14,810 nt of DNA from Candidatus Babeliales bacterium (GTDB lineage Bacteria; Babelota; Babeliae; Babelales; JANWKD01). Every line of letters begins with the position of its first letter. Positions within the stretch are counted from its first letter, which is position 1. The position numbers and the translations under genes were made by a program. The stretch is taken from assembly GCA_025451595.1 (NCBI GenBank), contig JANWKD010000057.1, positions 1-14,810 of the forward strand. Direction: 5' to 3'. Of the stretch, positions 1 through 6,587 are shown piece by piece. The notes under the pieces were generated by a model. The model was given only the letters and a program-made list of their open reading frames with translations. It did no database searches and was not told the origin of the DNA.

Positions 1-608
1 CCGTTACTTTAATGCCAAAAGATGTGCGCGATTATCTTTCTCAATTTTTAGAATTTAATAATCCAGAGACCGATCAACGCTTTATTGAACGAACTAAACC
101 AGAAAGACAAAAAAGGGTACCTGAAGAACTGTATAAAGATATATTTCCCGTTCCCAACGTAGTAAGATTTTGTCCTATTCGTACGGGCATCATACTATTG
201 GAAATTGATGTTGACAATAAAATAACTATTATAGATCGAAACCAGAATAAAATATTTTCTCAGAATCTGAGCGTTTGGAGTCATTTACCTGTTATTGGTT
301 TATCTTCTTCCTGTCGTTTGCATGCAACTTGTTCTATACCTTCCTTTCTTAATTCACTAGAATTGCGAATCCAACATATTATTACCAAACAGTACAAGGA
401 TATTCAGATTTTTGATTTTGATGATGTCCAATCAATTGATTTTAATGCACAGGATACGCACGTTATGGTCCGAGGAACAGACCATAATAAAAATAAATTA
501 GAGCGTATTATTCAGATTGTATCAGATCAAGAATTACTCCAGAAAAATAAAAAAACATTCGATACGTTTTTAGCACAGAAAGGGATTTGCAAAAAATTTT
601 CAAACTAG
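1..608 (+). CDS. F-box-like / WD40-like secreted protein, 5' end outside window (family copy 1)
   Basis: The reading frame is open to the left edge. The residues before the first ATG (12) read Val-Thr-Leu and continue the alignment to the paralog at 6660-7460, so that ATG (Met-Pro-Lys-Asp) is internal; about 40 residues, including a presumed signal peptide, lie outside the window. Visible parts are the F-box-like motif MPKDVRDYLSQFLEF, a shared linker (FIERTKP, then VPEELYKDIF), short beta-rich segments resembling WD40 blades (FCPIRTGIILLEID, ITIIDRNQNKI, then SIDFNAQDTHVMVRG) and the family tail FDTFLAQKGICKKF. In eukaryotes the F-box binds Skp1 in SCF ubiquitin ligases; a role here is inferred from the motif only. 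The middle is shorter than in the copies at 3343 and 6660. The coiled-coil gene follows 42 nt after the stop and may be co-transcribed. Confidence 0.82.
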   Translation, partial: VTLMPKDVRDYLSQFLEFNNPETDQRFIERTKPERQKRVPEELYKDIFPVPNVVRFCPIRTGIILLEIDVDNKITIIDRNQNKIFSQNLSVWSHLPVIGLSSSCRLHATCSIPSFLNSLELRIQHIITKQYKDIQIFDFDDVQSIDFNAQDTHVMVRGTDHNKNKLERIIQIVSDQELLQKNKKTFDTFLAQKGICKKFSN

Positions 609-650
609 ATGAAATCTAAATCTATTCGTAATATTAAAAAGGGTTTATGT

Positions 651-1637
651 ATGATAAAGAATATAACGTTTTGCCTGTTAACACTCGTCGCTTTTAATAG
701 CTATTGCGCGCAAAGAGCAATTGGCCAAGACCAAACACAAAATAATCAAGATGATAACAAAGCATGGGAAAAAGAACTATTAAATTTGAGGGTTACTGCA
801 TTTCGAAAATGGCAAGATGATCATAAAGATGCATTTAATGGGAAAAAAACTGACGATCCTGAAATAGTCAATAGCTATATTTATTTAACGATGTTTGTTT
901 CTGATTATGATAATCGCGTTAAGGATGCCAATTATGTCACACAAGCAGCAAAATTTGCCAAACAGATTTGCCCGCAATATGAATGGTGGGATCAATATTT
1001 TCAAACCTATCCTAAAATAAAACAAGGTAAAAGTTATTCAGAAGCAGAGCAAGTTCAATTAGCGCTTGAGCCCGTTATGCAGCATATTGTTTCTGCAAAG
1101 CGGAACATTAGTATGTTAAAAGGAGAAGAGCATAATCCTGATACAGTGATTGATTGGAACAAGGAGGTTGAGTTTGTGCAGGCACACATGACGGAGCAGG
1201 ACAGTTGGTCTATGCTTTCGATCATGCAACGCGCGATGCCGCTCAAGATGGAAGAAGGTCGGGGGTTACTAAATCAAGAGCTTGCATGCTGCAAAAAATG
1301 GAAGATCATACCATTGATTACTAAAAAAAATAAAGAGCTGTCTGAATTAAGGCAGGAAGTGGCGCTCAAAGATAGTGAACTAAGTGCTGCACAACACCAT
1401 ACAAATGAGCAAGTTACCTTATTTAATAGACAAATACAAAATCTGACCAATACGTTGAATGAATCTGAAAGAACGGCACAAGCAAAAAATGCTCGTATTG
1501 CGTTGGTACATGAAAATGTTAAAAAGATACTTACCGATTGGCAAGCAATTGGAGAGGTGCCTGTATTATTTGACGCGCATAAGGAAATTGCAAAACGTGA
1601 TGAGCTCATAATGCGGTTAACTAGTTTATTAGAATAA
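651..1637 (+). CDS. Secreted coiled-coil protein, paralog of the gene at 5557-6513
   Basis: This 328-residue protein is of unknown function. An ATG at 609 directly after the upstream stop would add 14 residues, but I start at 651: there the protein begins MIKNITF with a proper signal peptide, matches its paralog (MVKNITF), and both genes carry the same AAAAAGGGTTT ribosome-binding stretch just upstream. The likely signal-peptidase cut follows YCA, leaving QRAIGQ. The middle (about residues 130-200) is the best conserved region, with EQVQL, EP, ISMLKGEE, NPDTVIDW and SWSMLSIMQRAMPLK. From about residue 223 to 300 it is a charged helical coiled coil (KNKELSELRQEV, NLTNTLNESERTAQAKNARI). It ends in RDELIMRLTSLLE. 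It follows an F-box-like gene closely. No enzyme motif is visible; a surface or host-interaction role is inference. Confidence 0.85.
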   Translation: MIKNITFCLLTLVAFNSYCAQRAIGQDQTQNNQDDNKAWEKELLNLRVTAFRKWQDDHKDAFNGKKTDDPEIVNSYIYLTMFVSDYDNRVKDANYVTQAAKFAKQICPQYEWWDQYFQTYPKIKQGKSYSEAEQVQLALEPVMQHIVSAKRNISMLKGEEHNPDTVIDWNKEVEFVQAHMTEQDSWSMLSIMQRAMPLKMEEGRGLLNQELACCKKWKIIPLITKKNKELSELRQEVALKDSELSAAQHHTNEQVTLFNRQIQNLTNTLNESERTAQAKNARIALVHENVKKILTDWQAIGEVPVLFDAHKEIAKRDELIMRLTSLLE

Positions 1638-1672
1638 GGAGTTAACAGAAAAAGGATAGTAGTTTTCAAACC

Positions 1673-1709
1673 GGTGAGAAATGAACCAGAAGCGATTTCA
1701 TTTCTCACC
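1673..1709. terminator. Perfect 13-bp stem-loop between convergent genes
   Basis: The arm at 1673-1685 (GGTGAGAAATGAA) is the exact reverse complement of 1697-1709, with an 11-nt loop. It lies 36 nt after the stop of the plus-strand coiled-coil gene and 4 nt beyond the stop of the minus-strand F-box-like gene, the usual place for a shared bidirectional terminator. Neither side has a strong T-run, so it may instead act as an RNA 3'-end stabiliser. Confidence 0.6.
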
Positions 1710-1713
1710 AAAT

Positions 1714-2502
1714 TCATTGAATGGCACATGCGTAATAACAGCTTTTAGGCAATTTCCCTCTCACATTGTCCCGTTTTAAAAAAACATCAAATTCTTTTTT
1801 GCTTTTTTCGTGATGCTCTTCTTGCGTAACAAGAGGGACAATAGAATAGTTGGATTTGGATCCATGAATAGTAACTTGCGTTTCTTGTTTGTTAAAATCA
1901 ATTGATTTGATTTCTTTGAAAAAGGGAAAATCAAATTCTTGCGATTGGCCGGTAATAATATTATTAATGACTAAAACTTTTTTTGTGCGATCTGGAAGAA
2001 AAATATTAGGTACCGGTACCCAGCGTGATTGAATGGTCGCATAACGAGTCCCTGAGGATGAAAGAGCAGCAATAGCAGGCCCTATTGTTTTTGAGAATTC
2101 GGTAAGCACAACCTGCTCTTTAATATCACTATTTTTGTAATCTATAATCCGTATACGTGAAGTATGAATATCATACAATTTTTCGAGCAATATAATTTTT
2201 TCTTTATTCGGTGAGTACTGTACATGCACGGTATCGTTTCCAGGAAAATCAATAATAAGCCTGGTATAACGAAATGGTGTATACAAATCGCTCGAAACAG
2301 TTTCGCGTTGTTGAGTGCGTCGAACGAATTCTGGCTCAGTTTCCCGATCGGGAAATTCAATAAATTGTGCAAGATAATTGCGGACCTCTTTTGGTAATAG
2401 ATCAAAGTAGATTTTTTTATGACAAAAGTTTGGCTTGGTAGAGTGGTTCATAGCCGCTAAAGGGCTGAAGACAAGCATTATAACAAGAATGCAGTTTTTC
2501 AT
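1714..2502 (-). CDS. Secreted F-box-like / WD40-like protein with C-terminal CaaX-type motif (family copy 2)
   Basis: This protein has 262 residues. The signal peptide (MKNCILVIMLVFSPLAA) is followed by Met. The F-box-like motif LLPKEVRNYLAQFIEF is at about 35-50, then a shared FVRRTQQ linker and beta-rich WD40-like segments including SIDFNKQETQVTIHG. The family tail is altered (FDVFLKRDNVRGKLPKS), and the protein continues beyond the paralogs with CYYACAIQ. Cys-Ala-Ile-Gln at the extreme C-terminus fits a CaaX prenylation box; Gln in the X position favours farnesyltransferase. A second Cys lies four residues upstream of the CaaX Cys, as in palmitoylated plus farnesylated Ras proteins. It starts 10 nt after the stop of the gene at 2513-3256 and has no visible Shine-Dalgarno, so translation is probably coupled. 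Bacteria lack the prenyltransferase, so modification would require delivery to a eukaryotic cytosol; that is inference. Confidence 0.88.
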   Translation of the reverse strand: MKNCILVIMLVFSPLAAMNHSTKPNFCHKKIYFDLLPKEVRNYLAQFIEFPDRETEPEFVRRTQQRETVSSDLYTPFRYTRLIIDFPGNDTVHVQYSPNKEKIILLEKLYDIHTSRIRIIDYKNSDIKEQVVLTEFSKTIGPAIAALSSSGTRYATIQSRWVPVPNIFLPDRTKKVLVINNIITGQSQEFDFPFFKEIKSIDFNKQETQVTIHGSKSNYSIVPLVTQEEHHEKSKKEFDVFLKRDNVRGKLPKSCYYACAIQ

Positions 2503-2512
2503 AATAAAAATA

Positions 2513-3256
2513 TCAATTTCTATTGAGTAAATCGTTAAATTTGTTTAAACCCTGTTGAAAATGTGCAGAATCAGAAGCAAAATCATAATCAACTGAATGT
2601 ACTTCAATTTCACCAGTAGGCTGACGTTCAACGCCTTTAAAGCTACGTGCATCTGGCGCATCATAGGCAGGGAATAGATCATTATCAAATTGCGTTAATT
2701 CTATTTTTGCAGCAGCTGCGCTTGTGGTGTCAGCAATTGTTTTTATTTGGAACATAATGCGAGTTTGTTTTCCATTAATCAAACAAAACATGTTGCCATA
2801 AGGAATATAGGTAAGTAGTCGATGATAAATGTCTTTTTTAGTAGCATGAATTTTGTCGGTGGCAATATCAATTTCTCCATGTTTTATTCTGTCTAATAAT
2901 AGATTGAAAGCATTTTTGCTTAACGAGTCATCTTTGGATGCTTGTACACAGAGATTAATAAAAAGGGGTTTTGAAACAGTCATTTGTTTGATAGCATCAT
3001 CTTCATTCATAGTTTCATTGAAAGTTTGATAATAATTTTTGAAAATTTCTTTTTTTAGATAAATTTTACCGTTCCTACGTTTCCATTTTGGTACATAAAT
3101 ATTATTATTCTTATGATAAAATGATGCATTATTATGCAGAGATATAATTATTTTCTTGCCTTGTTCATCGCGTAAATAGAGATCTTTATTTTTCTCATGC
3201 ATGGCACAAAAAAATGCGGGAACTGTTAATAGAACAAATAAAAATAGTTGAGTCAT
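2513..3256 (-). CDS. Secreted protein of the DLYLR family (paralog of 4598-5233), function unknown
   Basis: I do not recognise this 247-residue protein. It starts with a signal peptide (MTQLFLFVLLTVPAFFCA) followed by Met. Blocks shared with the paralog at 4598-5233 are KDLYLR..GK, NNNIYVP, GKIYLKKE, TFNETMNEDD, PLFINLCVQASK, SLSKNAFNLLLDRIK, a KDI.HRLL.YI.YG segment and a C-terminal SVDYDFASDSAHFQQGLNKF. Compared with the paralog it has an extra stretch of about 40 residues before that last block (Ala-rich, then an acidic DNDLFPAYDAPDAR). No transmembrane segment beyond the signal peptide and no catalytic motif is apparent. The start is supported by AAGGAG about 7 nt upstream. It leads a two-gene unit with the CaaX-bearing F-box-like gene, suggesting the two act in the same process. 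Confidence 0.85.
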   Translation of the reverse strand: MTQLFLFVLLTVPAFFCAMHEKNKDLYLRDEQGKKIIISLHNNASFYHKNNNIYVPKWKRRNGKIYLKKEIFKNYYQTFNETMNEDDAIKQMTVSKPLFINLCVQASKDDSLSKNAFNLLLDRIKHGEIDIATDKIHATKKDIYHRLLTYIPYGNMFCLINGKQTRIMFQIKTIADTTSAAAAKIELTQFDNDLFPAYDAPDARSFKGVERQPTGEIEVHSVDYDFASDSAHFQQGLNKFNDLLNRN

Positions 3257-3283
3257 AGATTTCTCCTTTTAGAATTTCGTGCT

Positions 3284-3289
3284 AGTATA
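3284..3289 (-). promoter_or_regulatory. Probable -10 box for the minus-strand pair 3256-1714
   Basis: On the minus strand this reads TATACT, 27 nt upstream of the start at 3256, in the 86-nt divergent gap shared with the plus-strand gene at 3343. No good -35 is seen at the expected spacing. The plus-strand promoter in the same gap is AT-rich and I could not place it. Confidence 0.4.
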
Positions 3290-3342
3290 ACACAAAATAA
3301 ATGGAATTAAATGGCTTAATTTTAATTTAAAAAGGAATCTTT

Positions 3343-4143
3343 ATGTACAAAAAAATAATATTTGTATTGCATTTAATACTATTCGTTGCATTGAATGCAA
3401 TGGATATGGAACTCATTGATAATGCAGCTCAAAATAATGAAAATAAAATTCAATATTTTGCCTTGTTACCGCGAGAATTTCGTGATTATTTAGCGCAATC
3501 TTTAATCTTTAATAGAATAGAATCAGAGCAAGAGCTTATTGAACGCACCAAAACAGAGACCTCAAAAGTACCAGAGAAATTATATAAGGATATTTTTATA
3601 TCAGCACCATTTGTTTTTGGCCAAGGGAGGGCTCCTACGTTAACCGCATTTTGTCCTAATCACGCCAAGATAGCTATAGTAGAACGACCGAGTGGTAACT
3701 CTAAACCAATCGCGACCATTATTGATCGACATACCAATAAAATTCAATCAAAAATAACGTTACCTAATTTTTGTCGTATTGAGTTAATTGCACTTTCTTC
3801 GTGCGGTAGTTTATTGGCACTAAAGCATTTAAAAGTAATGCCAAAGAAAGACTATACAAGAGCCTTAGATAATTATGTTTTTTCGATATTAAACTTAAAA
3901 ACGCAAAACGATGAAGATATGCAAGAGATTCAGCATCCCTTAGCTAATCGTGTGAATAGTATTGATTTTAATAAACAAGGAACACATATTATTTTTCAAG
4001 GTAGCTATCCTTCTCAGAATCCATTCAATTTTTGTTATCAAATTATTTCAAATAAAGAATGTGAAGAAAAAGAGAAAAAAACATTCGATAAGTTTTTGAT
4101 ACAAAAAGGTATCAGCAAAGGACTTATTCGAAAAAAGGATTAA
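3343..4143 (+). CDS. Secreted F-box-like / WD40-like protein (family copy 3)
   Basis: This 266-residue protein is the closest relative of the gene at 6660-7460, and the two have the same length. The signal peptide (MYKKIIFVLHLILFVALNA) is followed by Met-Asp. The F-box-like motif LLPREFRDYLAQSLIF is at about 41-56, then LIERTKTE and VPEKLYKDIF. Residues about 97-220 look like degenerate WD40 blades: LTAFCPNHAKIAIVE with TIIDRHTNKIQ, then IALSSCGSLLAL with FSILNLKT, then NSIDFNKQGTHIIFQG. The pattern of a Ser/Cys-Gly turn, a LLAL strand and an outer strand ending in a basic-Thr turn is typical of WD repeats, but too few blades are visible for a closed propeller. The tail is FDKFLIQKGISKGLIRKKD. 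AAAGGA lies 6 nt before the ATG. The domain calls are from motif reading only. Confidence 0.88.
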   Translation: MYKKIIFVLHLILFVALNAMDMELIDNAAQNNENKIQYFALLPREFRDYLAQSLIFNRIESEQELIERTKTETSKVPEKLYKDIFISAPFVFGQGRAPTLTAFCPNHAKIAIVERPSGNSKPIATIIDRHTNKIQSKITLPNFCRIELIALSSCGSLLALKHLKVMPKKDYTRALDNYVFSILNLKTQNDEDMQEIQHPLANRVNSIDFNKQGTHIIFQGSYPSQNPFNFCYQIISNKECEEKEKKTFDKFLIQKGISKGLIRKKD

Positions 4144-4178
4144 GAATAAAAAATGAAGCCTTTATAAGGAGATTCTTT

Positions 4179-4496
4179 ATGAACTATTATGTATTTATTT
4201 TCATCTTGAGCTTTAGTTCGTTACAAGCAATGCAGCTAGCAGACGATCATAAGCAGGAAATTACTGATAATATTAAACGATGTATTCGTAAAAGATATGT
4301 TAGTTGTCTTGGATATCTAGGAAAATATTCAGATTGGGCGCGAGGAAATGAAGCATTGGCAACTGATTTAGATAACTTAGGTAGTATTGTCGAGAATGAA
4401 TACAAATCCATAGATGTCAGACAAGAAAAGCTCGATGATTTTACTGAGAAATGGCATTTAGAGTATATTGAATTCGAGGATGTTATACGTAGGTAA
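4179..4496 (+). CDS. Small secreted helical protein, function unknown
   Basis: This 105-residue protein starts with a signal peptide (MNYYVFIFILSFSSLQA) followed by Met-Gln. The mature part is about 88 residues, charged and predominantly helical by eye, with two Cys nine residues apart (CIRKRYVSC), a GNEALATDLDNLGSIVENEY segment and an acidic C-terminus ending DVIRR. AAGGAG lies 8 nt before the ATG. It follows the F-box-like gene by 35 nt with no terminator between, so the two are probably one transcript. I recognise no family. It has no visible paralog in this window, unlike most of its neighbours. Confidence 0.78.
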   Translation: MNYYVFIFILSFSSLQAMQLADDHKQEITDNIKRCIRKRYVSCLGYLGKYSDWARGNEALATDLDNLGSIVENEYKSIDVRQEKLDDFTEKWHLEYIEFEDVIRR

Positions 4497-4505
4497 TGTG
4501 TAACA

Positions 4506-4524
4506 ATACGCACTTCATGCGTGT
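4506..4524. terminator. Possible stem-loop between convergent genes
   Basis: A 7-bp stem (ATACGCA with TGCGTGT, one G-T pair) encloses a 5-nt loop, 10 nt after the stop of the 105-residue gene in a 101-nt convergent gap. No T-run follows on either strand, so the call as a terminator is weak. Confidence 0.35.
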
Positions 4525-4597
4525 GGGTAAATACGATTTATCTAGCAGCTCGTGTTAGCAAAGATAAAAGGATAAAGCGTTTATTTTACAAGATCTA

Positions 4598-5233
4598 TTA
4601 ATTGCTCTTCATTAAATTTTCGAATTCATTGATGACTTGTTGAATATGTTCAAGATCAGAACTGACATTATAGTCAGATTGAAGTTCGCGTGCAGTACCT
4701 AAACCATATAGATCTATTTCCATTTTTTTGCCATTGACCAAATAATGTCTACTGCCATAATGAATGTATGGTAAGAGTCGATGAGAGATATCTTTTTCAG
4801 TTACACAAACCGTCATAGTATCTGCATCCGCGGTAATAGATTTACTCTTTATTTTGTCTAATAATTCATTGAAAGGACTTTTACTTAAAGATTCATTTTT
4901 TGATGCCTGAACACAAAGTTGAACAAACAATGGTATTGAAGCAGTAATTTGTTCGGTTGTATCATCGGTATTCATGGTTTCATCAAATGTTGCATGATAG
5001 CTTTCAAACGTTTCTTTCATTAAATAGCATTTGCCATTGTTATAATAAGGATGATAAATATCATCATTTACCCGTCGCCATAAAAGAGCTCGGTCGTAAT
5101 TTTTCACTCTCTTGCCATTTTCATTGCGCAGATAAAGATCTTTATTTGCTTCTTCAGAACGAACTTCATTTTCATTATTCATGGAAAAAGAAAAAACAGG
5201 AATAATACAAAAAATTGAAAGTAGTAATTTCAT
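4598..5233 (-). CDS. Secreted protein of the DLYLR family (paralog of 2513-3256), function unknown
   Basis: This protein has 211 residues. The signal peptide (MKLLLSIFCIIPVFSFS) is followed by Met-Asn and a short acidic stretch. Family blocks in order are KDLYLRNENGKR (about 31-42), NDDIYHPYYNNGKCYLMKE, TFDETMNTDDTTEQ, PLFVQLCVQASKNESLSKSPFNELLDKIK, a KDISHRLLPYIHYG block with LVNGKK, and the end SSDLEHIQQVINEFENLMKSN. It lacks the Ala-rich insertion of the paralog. AAGGAG lies 8 nt upstream of the ATG. Upstream, between the gene and an extended -10 box at 5437-5445, is a GC-rich multi-hairpin segment that would form a leader of about 200 nt. Function unknown; the duplication next to F-box-like genes suggests a linked secreted role. 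Confidence 0.85.
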   Translation of the reverse strand: MKLLLSIFCIIPVFSFSMNNENEVRSEEANKDLYLRNENGKRVKNYDRALLWRRVNDDIYHPYYNNGKCYLMKETFESYHATFDETMNTDDTTEQITASIPLFVQLCVQASKNESLSKSPFNELLDKIKSKSITADADTMTVCVTEKDISHRLLPYIHYGSRHYLVNGKKMEIDLYGLGTARELQSDYNVSSDLEHIQQVINEFENLMKSN

Positions 5234-5243
5234 AAAATTCTCC

Positions 5244-5410
5244 TTATTTTATCCCCAGAAAACTCTGGCTTTGAAGCCGGGAGATGAATGGCAAAATTCC
5301 GACTTCGCCGAGGCTTCGACGGACAGGTCGTTTTCCGGGGTCCCCGACACTGGGTCCCAATCGCAAGATTGGGTTAATACCACGGCTTTTAAGCCGTGTT
5401 TGGGGTTCAT
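5244..5410. repeat. GC-rich palindromic element A (longest copy of a dispersed family)
   Basis: This segment is far richer in G and C than its surroundings and folds into several hairpins. The stem CCAGA/TCTGG is at 5255-5268. GGCTT/AAGCC is at 5267-5278 and shares two bases with the first, so these two compete. CCCAATC/GATTGGG with a GCAA tetraloop is at 5356-5373, and CACGGCTT/AAGCCGTG is at 5381-5398. CCCCA (5253-5257) can pair with TGGGG (5401-5405) to close the whole element. The left end (5244-5270) matches 13930-13956 at 24 of 27 positions; the right end (about 5376-5411) matches 8625-8660 at 27 of 36. Hairpins next to GATGAAT or GTTCAT recall IS200/IS605 ends, but no transposase is present. 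An ORF of 104 codons across it is not credible. Confidence 0.7.
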
Positions 5411-5436
5411 TAAATCAGTGAGGTTCATTTTTCTGT

Positions 5437-5445
5437 ATTATAACA
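5437..5445 (-). promoter_or_regulatory. Extended -10 promoter for the DLYLR gene at 4598-5233
   Basis: On the minus strand this reads TGT followed by TATAAT, a full extended -10 element. The start site would be near 5430, giving a leader of roughly 200 nt that contains the whole hairpin-rich element A before the Shine-Dalgarno. A -35 hexamer at the usual spacing is only a T-run. Confidence 0.5.
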
Positions 5446-5489
5446 TACAATCAGGTACAAAAAAACTGATGGTGTCAAAAAAGATAGCC

Positions 5490-5517
5490 TTGTAATTGTA
5501 TTAAAAACCTTTAATAT
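5490..5517 (+). promoter_or_regulatory. Candidate promoter for the coiled-coil gene at 5557
   Basis: TTGTAA (5490-5495), a 16-nt spacer and TAATAT (5512-5517) lie 39 nt upstream of the ATG. The match is moderate in an AT-rich region; a CATAAT further downstream is an alternative -10. Confidence 0.35.
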
Positions 5518-5556
5518 TTTGTCTCAAGTATCATAATCAACAAAAAGGGTTTACCT

Positions 5557-6513
5557 ATGGTAAAGAATATAACGTTCTCTTTATTAACACTCATCGCGTT
5601 TAATAGCTATTGCGCGCAAAGAGCAATTGGCCAAGAACAAGCGCACAATAATCAAGATAGAGAAGCGTGGAAAGAAGCACTAACTCAATCAAATGCAAAA
5701 GCATTTGGCATATGGAAAGAACAACATAAAGAGCTATTTAGGGGAAAAAAAACTGACTTAGAAATTGTTGATACCTATATTGGTTCGAGCTATTTTCTTT
5801 CTAGAGACAGTCGTTATTCGCAGACAAATATTGAATTAGCGCTCAAGTTTGCCAAACATGTTTATCCAGAATATAAATGGTGGGATGATTATATTAATCT
5901 TTATCCCAAAATAGAACGAGGCAAGATCTATTCAAAAATAGAGCAGGTTCAATTAGTGCTTGAACCTATTGTTAAGTCGATTAATGCTACAAAACAGAGC
6001 ATTAGTATTTTAAAAGGAGAAGAATATAATCCTGATATAGTGATTGATTGGCAGAAAGAAGCTGATTTTGTGCAGTCGCACATGACGCAACAAGATAACT
6101 GGTCTATGCTTTCGATAATGGAACGGGCGATGCCGCTTAAACGGGCCGAATCTTTAAAATTAAGCAAAAAATATAGCGAATGCCTTGTTGATCGGTGTGT
6201 TATCCCGGTGATTACGAAAAAAAATAAAGAATTGGCTGAGTTAAGACAACAAATAGAACTGAACAATAGTGAACTCAGCATCGCACAGCACCATGCAGAT
6301 GAACAAGCTATTTTATTCAATAATCAAATACAAAATCTGGCGGATAGATTGAACGAATCTGAAAGAACGGCACAGGTAAAAAATGCACGTATTGCTTCTT
6401 TCACTGAAAATCTTAAGCAGACGCTTAAAGATTGGGAAGCGCTCTCAGGTTTAGAAGATACTATTGCAAAACGTGATGAACTATTTATGCGCTTAACCAA
6501 TTTATTAGAATAG
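5557..6513 (+). CDS. Secreted coiled-coil protein, paralog of the gene at 651-1637
   Basis: This 318-residue protein starts with the signal peptide MVKNITFSLLTLIAFNSYCA and then QRAIGQEQ, nearly identical to its paralog. The conserved middle has KWWDDYINLYPKI, EQVQLVLEP, ISILKGEEYNPDIVIDW and NWSMLSIMERAMPLK. The last third (about 215-285) is a coiled coil (KNKELAELRQQIELNNSEL, NLADRLNESERTAQVKNARI), and the end is KRDELFMRLTNLLE. The start is supported by AAAAAGGG 8 nt upstream, as in the paralog. A 38-nt stretch around the signal-peptide junction (5599-5636) is identical in DNA to 693-730, much more similar than the rest of the genes. As with the paralog, an F-box-like gene is adjacent, here downstream. 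Function unknown. Confidence 0.87.
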   Translation: MVKNITFSLLTLIAFNSYCAQRAIGQEQAHNNQDREAWKEALTQSNAKAFGIWKEQHKELFRGKKTDLEIVDTYIGSSYFLSRDSRYSQTNIELALKFAKHVYPEYKWWDDYINLYPKIERGKIYSKIEQVQLVLEPIVKSINATKQSISILKGEEYNPDIVIDWQKEADFVQSHMTQQDNWSMLSIMERAMPLKRAESLKLSKKYSECLVDRCVIPVITKKNKELAELRQQIELNNSELSIAQHHADEQAILFNNQIQNLADRLNESERTAQVKNARIASFTENLKQTLKDWEALSGLEDTIAKRDELFMRLTNLLE

Positions 6514-6562
6514 TTTTGTTGCTAAAAAATGAGAGTAGCTTTTTCGAAACTTTATAAAAGAT

Positions 6563-6587
6563 GAGGGATTTAATCCTTCTTGTTTTT
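6563..6587 (+). terminator. Rho-independent terminator after the coiled-coil gene
   Basis: A 7-bp stem GAGGGAT/ATCCTTC (one G-T pair) with a TTA loop is followed directly by TTGTTTTT, 50 nt after the stop at 6513. This is the best-formed intrinsic terminator on the plus strand of the window. Confidence 0.65.

Noticed and set aside
609..650. Upstream ATG directly after the preceding stop as the start of the coiled-coil gene
   Set aside because: The extra 14 residues are basic and would precede the signal peptide; the paralog lacks them and the ribosome-binding stretch sits before 651.
651..1637. Lipoprotein signal (lipobox) at the Cys of YCAQ in the coiled-coil proteins
   Set aside because: The residues before Cys (Phe-Asn-Ser-Tyr) do not fit the L-A/S-G/A-C consensus; ordinary signal-peptidase cleavage after YCA fits better.
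1274..1729. Minus-strand open frame of 151 codons opposite the coiled-coil gene
   Set aside because: It is the antisense shadow of the coiled-coil coding region, rich in Ser, Cys and Leu, and overlaps the terminator hairpin.
2009..2020. Perfect 12-bp palindrome GGTACCGGTACC
   Set aside because: It lies inside the F-box-like coding region and encodes Val-Pro-Val-Pro; two identical codon pairs explain the symmetry.
5244..5410. CRISPR array or tRNA in the GC-rich patch
   Set aside because: There are no regularly spaced direct repeats, and the hairpins do not form a cloverleaf with a T-loop GTTCRA and a CCA-adjacent acceptor stem.
5181..5495. Open frame of 104 codons on the plus strand
   Set aside because: It runs from inside the opposite-strand DLYLR gene through the hairpin-rich repeat, has no ribosome-binding site and shows no protein-like composition.
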